Part shown: in pieces, positions 17,222 to 24,138 of the stretch | Position numbering within the stretch: the first letter of the stretch is position 1 | Layout: every line of letters begins with the position of its first letter | NCBI GenBank assembly: GCA_021789755.1 | Contig: JAJYJD010000016.1 | Coordinates: 1 to 25,405 of the forward strand | Direction of reading: 5' to 3' | DNA from: Bacteroidota bacterium | Lineage (GTDB): Bacteria; Bacteroidota; Ignavibacteria; Kryptoniales; JAKASW01 | Length of the DNA: 25,405 nucleotides | Program-made: the position numbers and the translations under genes | Notes under the pieces: model-generated | Told to the model about the DNA's origin: nothing | Database searches by the model: none | The model's input: the letters and a program-made list of their open reading frames with translations, nothing else

Positions 17222-17250
17222 ATTATACAAACATCGAAAGTTATTGTCAA
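17222..17250 (-). promoter_or_regulatory. Consensus sigma-70-type promoter, minus strand
   Basis: On the minus strand TTGACA (complement of 17245-17250) is separated by exactly 17 bases from TATAAT (complement of 17222-17227), a perfect match to the housekeeping sigma consensus. The start would fall near 17215, inside the palindromic operator candidate. The next confident gene downstream is the GPH transporter, about 715 bases away, so the transcript has either a long leader or an extra small gene. Confidence 0.7.
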
Positions 17251-17266
17251 CAACAAAATCGAATGT

Positions 17267-17282
17267 CCCTCCTTCAGGAGGG
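17267..17282. terminator. Short GC hairpin upstream of the promoter (possible terminator)
   Basis: CCCTCC-TTCA-GGAGGG forms a perfect 6-bp stem with a 4-base loop. On the minus strand it is followed by ACATTCGATTTTG, a weak T-rich stretch, 17 bases before the -35 box. It may block read-through from the kinase operon into the promoter, but the tail is poor for an intrinsic terminator. Confidence 0.3.
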
Positions 17283-17735
17283 CTATTGGACGCACCGGTT
17301 AGGTCAATTTCACTTAAAATCTTCTCTCAGCCGGAGAGTCTTCCTTTCAAAGCATCGATCTAGCGGTTTGCGCACCAAGTGCGACAATCTGGACCTATGC
17401 GCCTGGCAACGACGGCTCGGACTGCGCCCCGGTATTAACGCAAGATACGGTAATGTGGTTTCACTCCGGGGACCACTCTTGAGGCAAGGTGAGCGAGCGG
17501 GCTCGCGGGAAAGTTACAGTGGCAGAAAGTTCTAGGGCACGCCAATAAACAGAAAATTCGGCGTGCACAGAGTCTCGAATCCGGACTCACTTCTTCCCCC
17601 GGCCGGAATTCATCGCGGGAAACCGTCTTTTGCCCCTGAACCGTTTAGACTCTACGGAATATCTTTTTCAGTTAGAAGAATAGAAGGAAAAAATCCCCCC
17701 GGAACCTTCCAAAGATCTGCGATTGGTGGCGACTG

Positions 17736-18839
17736 TTACCCGCCAAGCGAGTTCAGTGCGAAAGCGTACGCACCGATCGCTATCGCCTTGCTCGTGCCGA
17801 TCCTCGACACGCCGACGCCTATCCTCATCTCCGGGTCGTAACTGACCTTCCTGACGGAACCGTAGACAGGTATTTCCACCGTTGCCCCCCGGAGAAACTT
17901 ATACAGCTCCCCTTCATCTTCGAGATTGTAAACTTGCGCCGACAGTCGGCGGAACCTTTTCCCATCCGGGCTTGTGAACGTGCTGTTCATCTCTTCTACC
18001 AGGAATGGGAGAAAGACGCTTGACGCACCGGCGAGTCCGCCACCTATGATGACGAGTCCGTCGATCAGGGTTATCGCGTTGGATATCGCGTCACCGGCCG
18101 CCTCAGCCATTTCACGGAACGCTGCTATTGCAGCCCGCTTGTTCCCGCTTCTTTTCCCGATGGCAATCTCATATATGTCTTTCGGCTCGGGGGTCTCTTC
18201 GAGCCTGATATTGTCTTCTCTTGAGTAAGCTCTCCTGACACCTCTTATACTCGCATGCTCCTCCACATTCATGGTCGGATCAAGTTTGTCCCGCAGGAGC
18301 CAGATCTCCCCGGCTATCGAGTTATCACCCGTAAAGAGATTACCGTCGCGGACAATACCTGCTCCAAACCCGGTGCCCAGCGTCAGACCGAGGAGGTTCT
18401 TGTACCTCTTCGGTTTCCCGGCTTTCTCGAGTAGTCCGTTCACATGCGGCAGGAATCCTGCGATCGCCTCGCCGTATGCATAGAGGTCACCATCGTTGTT
18501 GATGAACACTGGTAGCCCGAATTTCTCCTCGAGCATCGGGCCGAGAGCGACTCCGCCGCGGAAGGCCGGAAGGTTAGGCAGATCACCGATGATTCCGTTC
18601 GGGTAATCGGCCGGGCCGGGAAACGCGAAACTTATCGCAGCCGGTTTTTCTTTCAATCTGCTCCTGACTGACGTGAACCCCTCCACCAGCGTCGCCATAC
18701 ACCTGTCGAGGTTATCGGCGTTGGAAGAAAGTGTAACCTCATCGAGTACCGGCTCGTTTCCCTTTATCGCGGTGAAGACGAAGTTGGTTCCTCCCGCGTC
18801 CAGGGTCATTACGGTTCTTTTGTCTGAGCTGTAATTCAT
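17736..18839 (-). CDS. ROK-family sugar kinase (divergent, no zinc motif)
   Basis: This is a 367-residue cytoplasmic protein of the ROK family, which phosphorylates glucose, fructose, N-acetylmannosamine and similar sugars with ATP. Seen are the N-terminal phosphate loop TLDAGGTNF (about 12-20), FPGPADYPNG (about 73), the catalytic-Asp block FINNDGDLYAYGE (about 111) and LGLTLGTGFGAGIV (about 148). The usual zinc site (GH followed by CxCGxxGCxE) is absent: the aligned stretch reads GEIWLLRDKLDP then EEHAS with no Cys, and Trp stands where the sugar-contacting His is usual. GAGG lies about 9 bases before the ATG. It follows the GluP-type transporter gene by 40 bases, so it likely acts on a sugar brought in by that transporter. 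Xylose itself would normally need isomerase and xylulokinase, which are not here. Confidence 0.88.
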   Translation of the reverse strand: MNYSSDKRTVMTLDAGGTNFVFTAIKGNEPVLDEVTLSSNADNLDRCMATLVEGFTSVRSRLKEKPAAISFAFPGPADYPNGIIGDLPNLPAFRGGVALGPMLEEKFGLPVFINNDGDLYAYGEAIAGFLPHVNGLLEKAGKPKRYKNLLGLTLGTGFGAGIVRDGNLFTGDNSIAGEIWLLRDKLDPTMNVEEHASIRGVRRAYSREDNIRLEETPEPKDIYEIAIGKRSGNKRAAIAAFREMAEAAGDAISNAITLIDGLVIIGGGLAGASSVFLPFLVEEMNSTFTSPDGKRFRRLSAQVYNLEDEGELYKFLRGATVEIPVYGSVRKVSYDPEMRIGVGVSRIGTSKAIAIGAYAFALNSLGG

Positions 18840-18879
18840 ATGTAAGATCCTCGCACGGGTCCTCTTCGGAACACGGAAA

Positions 18880-20262
18880 TCATGTCGCCGCTTCCGCTTT
18901 ATTGCGGCCGATCCTGTGGCCTTTCAAACCATAGAACCCGACGTAGGAATACGCGATGAGCGGGACGATATAAGAGATCTGCAGCCCGCCAATGTCCGCG
19001 ATGTGGCCCTGCAGGGGAGGCAGGAGAGCTCCTCCGAGAATTGCCATGACGAGGAGCGACGATACCTGGCTCTTGAATATTCCTGTCCCTTCGAGCGCCA
19101 GGGAAAATGTATTCGACCACCCGATGGACGTGAAGAGACCGACCCCCACAACGCACCACATGGCGACCCTTCCACCGGCAATAATCGCGGTCAGAAGAAG
19201 AAGCACGATCGCGGCCATGAATATCGAAAGAGTACGGCCGGCGTTCGCCTTCCCGAACCGGAACAAAAGCCAGCAAGCTGCGAGCAGCGGAAGATAGTGT
19301 TCGACCGTCGTCCATCCGCTGATGAAGCCGAGGACGATAAACGCCGCGACCGGGATACCGGCAAGGAGGAATTGCTTGTTCCTACTCTTCATTTCGCTCA
19401 ATTCCACCGCGCCCATGAACCGGCCGATGAGCATGCCTCCCCAGAACAGCGAAACGTACTTGCTCGCCTCCACGGGGCTCAAGCCTGCAATGCTCGGTTG
19501 TCCCAGAAAATTTATAATGGAGCTTCCAACGGAGACTTCGCCGCCGACGTACATGAAGATCGCGATAATGCCGAGTACGACATGCGGAAACTTGAGCGCA
19601 CCGGCGCCACGTTCGATCTTCCCTTCTCCCACGTGCGGCAGCCGGACGAAGAAGAATACGGCGGCAAGCGCGAGGAAAACCGCGGAGAACACGATGTAAG
19701 GGACTTTCACCGAATCCGCACCGTTTGCCCCGGCGCGGTTGAAATATTCAAATATCAGGTAACCGCCGATCAACGGACCCAGGGTCGTACCGACAGAATT
19801 AAAACCCTGGGCGAGGTTCAACCGGCTCGACGCGGTTCGTTCAGGTCCCAAAATCGTGACGTACGGATTGGCGGCAATCTGCAGCATCGCGAAACCGAGG
19901 CCGACAACGAACAGTGCCACCAGAAACAGCGGGTACGAAGTGGCGCTCGCGGCCGGCCAGAACAATGCGCTCCCCAGAGCCGACACGAGGAGACTCATCA
20001 CAAGACTGTTCTTGTAACCGAGCTTCGCGATGGGGTCTCCGGCGGTTACCGAAACGGTGAAATACAGAAGCGATCCGACGAAGTACGCACCGAAGAACGC
20101 GAACTGTACCAGCATTGCCTGGAAGTAATTCAGCGTGAAGGCTTCCTTGAAGCGGGGGATGAGGATATCATTCCACGCCGTCATGAAGCCCCACATGAAA
20201 AACAGGGTCGTCATTATCGCGAACGGCCCGCGGTAGCTTTGTACTCTGCCTGAATTGTTCAT
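18880..20262 (-). CDS. MFS sugar permease of the FucP/GluP (FHS) family
   Basis: This is a 460-residue inner-membrane protein of the fucose:H+ symporter family, most like glucose/galactose GluP permeases. Seen are MTTLFFMWGFMTAWNDILIP (about 18-37), which is typical helix 1 of FucP/GluP, LQIAANPYVTILGPE (about 132) and RLNLAQGFNSVGTTLGPLIGG (about 150), then about twelve hydrophobic segments. The frame is open upstream to 20355, but I chose the ATG at 20260-20262: GAGGGCGG lies upstream and homologues begin about 15 residues before helix 1. The ROK kinase gene follows 40 bases downstream, a pairing seen for imported hexoses. The SGNH esterase gene ends 122 bases upstream. Its substrate could be glucose, galactose, another hexose or a released side-chain sugar. 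Confidence 0.9.
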   Translation of the reverse strand: MNNSGRVQSYRGPFAIMTTLFFMWGFMTAWNDILIPRFKEAFTLNYFQAMLVQFAFFGAYFVGSLLYFTVSVTAGDPIAKLGYKNSLVMSLLVSALGSALFWPAASATSYPLFLVALFVVGLGFAMLQIAANPYVTILGPERTASSRLNLAQGFNSVGTTLGPLIGGYLIFEYFNRAGANGADSVKVPYIVFSAVFLALAAVFFFVRLPHVGEGKIERGAGALKFPHVVLGIIAIFMYVGGEVSVGSSIINFLGQPSIAGLSPVEASKYVSLFWGGMLIGRFMGAVELSEMKSRNKQFLLAGIPVAAFIVLGFISGWTTVEHYLPLLAACWLLFRFGKANAGRTLSIFMAAIVLLLLTAIIAGGRVAMWCVVGVGLFTSIGWSNTFSLALEGTGIFKSQVSSLLVMAILGGALLPPLQGHIADIGGLQISYIVPLIAYSYVGFYGLKGHRIGRNKAEAAT

Positions 20263-20384
20263 GGGTGTTCCGCCCTCGTTCGACGCGGCCGCATTGATCA
20301 TAGAGGAATTCCGATCGGGTTTATTTGTGAAAAAGAGTTTCCAGTATAAAATCAAAGCGTCGCCTGCATGGAATAGCCTTTACG

Positions 20385-21290
20385 TTATGGAATCGTTATC
20401 GCACTAGTGTCGGACACCGCACCCGAGGTGGTCAGGATGAATGTCGAGTTCTTCTTCGGAGACATAGACACGGAATCGGACTCGCCGACTTTCTTCCCAT
20501 TCAACGTTACTCCTGAACCTCTCGTCGTTCGCCAATACATCGTTACCCGCCCGCCTTTCTCGCCGCCGTAACTCTTCGCGCTGAAACTTCTTATGATTCC
20601 GGACGGACTTCTTTGGATAGCTTCAAATGCGTTGCGAGCCATGATCGAGTCGCCGGTCGAATCCGGGTGAACGCCGTCGAAAAAGAACACACTGTCGTTC
20701 TTCATCGGATCGTAGAAATCTATCAGGTAAGCACCCGAAGCTTTCCTCACGGAGTCCACGAGGGGAACAACCCCTTCGTGCACGACCGAGTCTGTTATGC
20801 CGAACTTCGAATGGAATACCGGCGGAGGGAGGCAGACAAAAACCTGAACGAGCGGATTGACTTCCCTGAAAGCCTTAATCATATCCATATAATCGCCGAA
20901 GAAATCCGATTTGTATTTCCAGTTCCACGGTTTGCTGTCGTTAGTCCCGAGACAGATAGTCAATATCTGAGGCTTGAATGCGAGCGCCTCTTTGAAAAAC
21001 CGTTCCTTCCAGTACGGGTAATCTCCCTTCTTCAGCATGGTTCTGCCGCTCACGCCGAAATTCCTCACATCGTATCCGCTGCCGAGCAGCCTGCCGAGCT
21101 GCTGTGGGTAAGCCGTGTTCGGATCGGGCAGGCCGTAACCTATGGTAATGCTGTTCCCCACACAGGCAACTCTGACCGGCGGCATCTGCGCGGCCGCGGG
21201 GAGAACAAACAGAACAAGCATCGACAGGAGTGTCGTGAGGGCTCGCGCAAGCATCATTGTAATCGCTTTCTTCCCGGTTTCCTTCATCAT
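20385..21290 (-). CDS. Secreted SGNH/GDSL hydrolase, likely acetylxylan esterase
   Basis: This 301-residue protein has an N-terminal signal peptide (hydrophobic core about 13-33, ending AAAQ). All SGNH blocks are visible: VACVGNSITIG with the nucleophile Ser47, NFGVSGRTM (about 78), LGTNDS with Asn117, and FDGVHPD with Asp205 and His208. It is a carbohydrate-type SGNH esterase, and removal of acetyl groups from xylan or its oligosaccharides is the best inference from the neighbours. About 240-301 is a small C-terminal beta-rich segment (VTMYWRTTRGSGVTLNGKKV and a T/S-rich end), perhaps an Ig-like accessory domain. No T9SS tail is seen, so it is probably periplasmic. The start is uncertain: ATG at 21288-21290, the next Met, or Met12 would all keep the signal peptide, and none has a good ribosome site. 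It starts 15 bases after the stop of the sugar-porter gene. Confidence 0.87.
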   Translation of the reverse strand: MMKETGKKAITMMLARALTTLLSMLVLFVLPAAAQMPPVRVACVGNSITIGYGLPDPNTAYPQQLGRLLGSGYDVRNFGVSGRTMLKKGDYPYWKERFFKEALAFKPQILTICLGTNDSKPWNWKYKSDFFGDYMDMIKAFREVNPLVQVFVCLPPPVFHSKFGITDSVVHEGVVPLVDSVRKASGAYLIDFYDPMKNDSVFFFDGVHPDSTGDSIMARNAFEAIQRSPSGIIRSFSAKSYGGEKGGRVTMYWRTTRGSGVTLNGKKVGESDSVSMSPKKNSTFILTTSGAVSDTSAITIP

Positions 21291-21305
21291 TAATGCGCCG
21301 ACGCT

Positions 21306-22631
21306 TTATTGAGAGACGACAATTCTTTCCAGTTCTTCGAGGGATCTTCCCTTTGTCTCCGGCATCACTTTCCAGACGAAGAAGAAGAACGGGATCATCA
21401 TGACAGCGAAGAACATAAACACGTTTCCGCCGCCCAAACCGGCGAGCGCGAGCGGAAAGACCAGGCCTATGATCGCATTCATGATCCAGTGCGTAAACGA
21501 GCCGAGGGCCTGTCCTTTCGATCTTACTCTGTTCGGGAATATTTCTGCGAGGAAAACCCATATCACCGCACCCTGAGAGAATGCAAAGAAGGCTATGAAC
21601 CCGACGATGAACACGACGACCCCCGTGCTGCCGAAGAGAGTCTCGTCGTAGTAATGAAATGCGGCACCGGCGAGCGAGAAAAACATTCCTACAGCGCCCA
21701 CCAGAAGCAGCGTTTTCCGGCCGAACTTGTCGATGAAGAACATGGCGACGATCGTGAAAATCATGTTTGTGACGCCGACCGCGACCGCCTCGAGCATCGC
21801 CGCGTTCGTGCTTGCTCCTGCTTTTTCGAAGATCATCGGCGCGTAATACATGATCACGTTTATTCCGGACAGCTGGTTGAACGCCGCCAGAAGAACCGCG
21901 CACATTATCACGAAACGGTATTTCTTCTGCAGCAGCTTCGTCGCTCCCTGTCCCGCCTCCTCCTTCAGCGAATTGACGATGTCGGATATTTCTGCGGTAA
22001 CGTTTTGAGCACCGACCTTCTCGAGAACCGCCTGAGCCTCGGCAACACGCGACTTCTTCACGAGCCAGCGCGGGCTTTCCGGAACGAAGAAGAGGAGAAT
22101 GAAGAAAAGCGCGGCGGGTACCGCCATGACTCCGAACATCCAGCGCCAGTTGCCGGGCCCGATCCCGACGAGGAGATAGTTCGAGAAAAATGCAACCAGG
22201 ATACCGAGTACAATATTGAACTGCGCCACCGCGACCAGCCTGCCGCGCAATCTCCCGGGAGATATCTCGGCAATGTACATCGGGGCCATTACGGAGGCGG
22301 CGCCGATCGCAAGTCCGCCGATGAGCCTTGAGAAGAGAAGCGTGTACCACCCCGTGGCAAAAGCGCATCCAAGAGCCGAGAAGAAATACAGCACCGCGCA
22401 AATCGAAAGGAGCTTCTTCCTGCCGAGTAGATCGCCGGGCTTGCCGACTGCGATCGCCCCGATCACCGTGCCCCACAGCGCGATAGAGACCGTCATGCCG
22501 AGCGTGGCATCAGTAAGATGGAAATAACCGGTTATAAATTTTGTGGTTCCGGAAATGACGGCTGTGTCGAAGCCGAAGAGAAAACTTCCGAGGGCGGACA
22601 CTGCCGTCGCAAAAAGAAGATTTCGGTTCAT
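21306..22631 (-). CDS. MFS sugar-porter family transporter (XylE/AraE-like)
   Basis: This is a 441-residue, 12-helix inner-membrane sugar:H+ symporter. Sugar-porter signatures are all present: SALGSFLFGFDTAVISG in helix 1, GKPGDLLGRKKLL after helix 2, SPGRLRGR before helix 5, VPESPRWL after helix 6, AFNQLSGINVIMYYAP in helix 7, DKFGRKTLL after helix 8 and PETKGRSLEELE at the end. The ATG at 22629-22631 is preferred because GGAG lies 6 bases upstream; an in-frame GTG at 22641-22643 would add only four residues. Given the xylan-related genes around it, xylose import is the likeliest role; arabinose or glucose are alternatives. Together with the SGNH esterase, GluP-type permease and ROK kinase it looks like one operon. 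A possible promoter lies at 22659-22686. Confidence 0.92.
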   Translation of the reverse strand: MNRNLLFATAVSALGSFLFGFDTAVISGTTKFITGYFHLTDATLGMTVSIALWGTVIGAIAVGKPGDLLGRKKLLSICAVLYFFSALGCAFATGWYTLLFSRLIGGLAIGAASVMAPMYIAEISPGRLRGRLVAVAQFNIVLGILVAFFSNYLLVGIGPGNWRWMFGVMAVPAALFFILLFFVPESPRWLVKKSRVAEAQAVLEKVGAQNVTAEISDIVNSLKEEAGQGATKLLQKKYRFVIMCAVLLAAFNQLSGINVIMYYAPMIFEKAGASTNAAMLEAVAVGVTNMIFTIVAMFFIDKFGRKTLLLVGAVGMFFSLAGAAFHYYDETLFGSTGVVVFIVGFIAFFAFSQGAVIWVFLAEIFPNRVRSKGQALGSFTHWIMNAIIGLVFPLALAGLGGGNVFMFFAVMMIPFFFFVWKVMPETKGRSLEELERIVVSQ

Positions 22632-22658
22632 CTGGTTCTCCACTCGATAACGAAGTAG

Positions 22659-22686
22659 AATTTACCACATTTGATTGTGAATTCAA
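22659..22686 (-). promoter_or_regulatory. Possible promoter of the sugar-porter operon
   Basis: On the minus strand TTGAAT (complement of 22681-22686) and TAAATT (complement of 22659-22664) are 16 bases apart, about 30 bases before the ATG of the sugar-porter gene. The stretch is AT-rich against its surroundings. The match to consensus is only fair. Confidence 0.33.
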
Positions 22687-22725
22687 GAAAGAAAAGGCGC
22701 ATGGGATTACGATCGAACGGGCGGA

Positions 22726-22992
22726 TCAATTTCCGCGGATCGCGGAGACGGACTCTTCCGCCTTTCTCGAGCGCCGCGATACGAGAATTGAGACCGCACC
22801 CGGTATGAGCGCAATGAATCCCGCCAAGAGCATCAGCAGCCGCCATGGGGCCGCGTCCGCAAACCTGCCTTCGCCGTGGATCATCATCAGGAGTCCCAAT
22901 GAGACGAGAATTGTCCCCGGAATAGCGAAGAGCAATCCGATGACAAATGCTGCCCTGGAGAACAGTCGTATGGAAAGATCCGCTCCGGTCAT
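22726..22992 (-). CDS. Small two-helix membrane protein of unknown function
   Basis: This 88-residue frame encodes two clear hydrophobic segments (about 13-38 and 50-70). They are joined by a short polar loop (HGEGRFADAAPWR) and followed by a basic tail (SRRSRK), which suggests a cytoplasmic C-terminus. I recognise no family. It starts 71 bases after the PCu(A)C gene and is on the same strand, so it probably belongs to the uvrC-SCO1 transcript. The start at 22990-22992 has no strong ribosome site. The membrane pattern is the main evidence that this is a real gene. Confidence 0.6.
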   Translation of the reverse strand: MTGADLSIRLFSRAAFVIGLLFAIPGTILVSLGLLMMIHGEGRFADAAPWRLLMLLAGFIALIPGAVSILVSRRSRKAEESVSAIRGN

Positions 22993-23063
22993 GTCAAGGC
23001 GTTTCTATGGCATCCCGCCCGGTAAGGCCCCACAAATTGCCTCACATCCACTTTCCCGCTCCG

Positions 23064-23468
23064 TCAGCGCTTCACAACGGCTTCCACCGTGATAGTACCG
23101 GCACGCCTGAACAGAAGTTCCAGCTTGACTTTTTTGCCGGCCGTCAGATTCTCTTTAACTCCCATTAACATCACGTGATAGCCGCCATGCTTGAAATAGA
23201 AAGTCGATCTCGCAGGCACCGCCACAAACTTCACGGGATGCATTCCCACCAGGCCGTCTTTTCTGAAAGACACGTGGAGCTGTGCCATCTCCGCAAAGTC
23301 TGCTCTGACCGCGTACAGGGTATCAGACTGGTCGGAATTGTTCATGATCTTGAAAAATGCTGCGCTGCTCATTCCCTTCGCCGCTACTCCAACGATGGCG
23401 TTTTGAACCGCCAATAAGTTCTGGCTGCCTGCCAGAATCATTAATAGTGAGATCAGTAATGCCGTCAA
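23064..23468 (-). CDS. PCu(A)C-type periplasmic copper chaperone
   Basis: This 134-residue protein of the PCu(A)C (DUF461) family carries Cu(I) in the periplasm, usually to help assemble the CuA or CuB site of cytochrome oxidase with SCO1. The family copper motif is exact in spacing: His65, ten residues, Met76, twenty-one residues, then H-V-M at 98-100. Residues 1-20 form a signal peptide (LLISLLMILAG, then LLA). The start is a TTG at 23466-23468, one base after the SCO1 stop codon, so translation is probably coupled. GGAA lies 9 bases upstream. Starting at Met10 would cut into the signal peptide. Its place directly after SCO1 supports the assignment. Confidence 0.9.
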   Translation of the reverse strand: MTALLISLLMILAGSQNLLAVQNAIVGVAAKGMSSAAFFKIMNNSDQSDTLYAVRADFAEMAQLHVSFRKDGLVGMHPVKFVAVPARSTFYFKHGGYHVMLMGVKENLTAGKKVKLELLFRRAGTITVEAVVKR

Positions 23469-23469
23469 T

Positions 23470-24138
23470 TTATCGTTCCAATGATTTTATGTCGTTCAAG
23501 ATCGCCTCGAAATCGAGCTGGCTTCCGCTGTACTCGCCGCGGACTCTCCCGTTCCTGTCTATGAGAATACATTTATCGGTGTGCACGATATAGTAGGAAA
23601 GCTTTCCGTCTTTGGAGTAGGTCGAATCGTTCGGGAAATACCTGACCCCGACGGCATACGTTACAGAATCCGTATTGGGGTCGCTGCCGCTCAGGAAATC
23701 CCAGTCGCCGAATTTAATACCCCTGATATCTGCATACGCTTTCAACACCGACGGCGTGTCCCTGTTGGGATCGAATGTCATGGTGACAAATTTCACTCCC
23801 TTAAATTTGTCTGCAGCAATCGTGTCTTGAAGATGCTGCATGTTATTGGTAGTGAGAGGGCAAATGTCCGGGCAATGCGTATATATAAATGACATAACCA
23901 CAATTTTCCCCTTGTAGGCCGAGGGAAACGACACTTTTGCGCTGTCCTGGTTGTAGAAAGTGTAGCTCATGCCGCCCAAATCCTCGAGGACCGGGAGCCT
24001 GCTGCAACCGAGATAGAAGCAAGAAGTCAGAAGCAAGAGCAAACAGGCAGGCCGAAAACCGGATGCCGGCGGTCGGTTGCCGGCCTGCTGCCTGCGGTCC
24101 CCGCTTTTCTTCCTTTCCAGCGTTCCATTATGCTGCAT
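23470..24138 (-). CDS. SCO1/SenC/PrrC-family copper-binding lipoprotein
   Basis: This is a 222-residue, membrane-anchored thioredoxin-fold protein that delivers copper or reduces cysteines at the cytochrome oxidase CuA site. Seen are the copper-binding THCPDICP (CxxxC), the FVTMTFDPNRDTP block, the KLSYYIVHTDKCILID stretch with the third ligand His, and GRVRGEYSG. The N-terminus has a Leu-rich signal with lipobox candidates LTSC and YLGC. The ATG at 24136-24138 has AAAGGGA about 7 bases upstream and overlaps the end of uvrC by 11 bases; a TTG 18 bases upstream is possible but poorer. Oddly, the DNA coding for the basic N-terminal region and signal peptide consists of degenerate 7-base units (24007-24104). 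The PCu(A)C gene follows one base later. Confidence 0.92.
   Translation of the reverse strand: MQHNGTLERKKSGDRRQQAGNRPPASGFRPACLLLLLTSCFYLGCSRLPVLEDLGGMSYTFYNQDSAKVSFPSAYKGKIVVMSFIYTHCPDICPLTTNNMQHLQDTIAADKFKGVKFVTMTFDPNRDTPSVLKAYADIRGIKFGDWDFLSGSDPNTDSVTYAVGVRYFPNDSTYSKDGKLSYYIVHTDKCILIDRNGRVRGEYSGSQLDFEAILNDIKSLER
24007..24104 (-). repeat. Degenerate heptamer tandem array inside the SCO1 signal-peptide coding region
   Basis: Read on the minus strand in steps of seven, 24104 to 24007 gives GCGGGGA, CCGCAGG, CAGCAGG, CCGGCAA, CCGACCG, CCGGCAT, CCGGTTT, TCGGCCT, GCCTGTT, TGCTCTT, GCTTCTG, ACTTCTT, GCTTCTA, TCTCGGT. It falls into a CCGGNNN-like part and a CTTCTNN-like part. The second matches the units at 4917-4951 in the opposite genomic direction. 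It encodes the basic linker and hydrophobic core of the SCO1 leader without breaking the frame. Confidence 0.55.

Larger units (their letters stand above)
16954..17735. other. Gene-poor regulatory interval between the ROK kinase and GPH transporter genes
   Basis: I see no convincing gene in these 780 bases on either strand. They hold a consensus minus-strand promoter with an overlapping palindrome (17197-17250), a GC hairpin just upstream of it (17267-17282), and a 7-bp stem GCACGCC/GGCGTGC with a 16-base loop (17537-17566). A GGGGGGATTTTTT run on the minus strand (about 17688-17700) lies about 35 bases after the kinase stop and may help terminate that transcript. Short frames between the promoter and 16954 lack good ribosome sites. 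No tRNA or known riboswitch is apparent. Confidence 0.6.

Noticed and set aside
17200..17535. A 108-codon plus-strand frame starting within the operator region
   Set aside because: It has no ribosome site and no domain, and it starts across the minus-strand promoter and operator.
17565..17590. A tRNA-like T-arm (GTCTCGAATCC)
   Set aside because: The loop size is wrong and no acceptor, D-arm or anticodon arm fits around it.
18916..20253. A 445-codon plus-strand open frame opposite the GluP-type permease
   Set aside because: It is antisense to a clear 12-helix permease, very rich in Arg, Glu and Asp, and has no ribosome site or domain.
20941..22476. A 511-codon open frame on the minus strand across the sugar-porter and SGNH genes
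   Set aside because: It is a shadow frame: its translation is rich in Arg, Gly and His with no domain, while the overlapping frames carry full sugar-porter and SGNH signatures.
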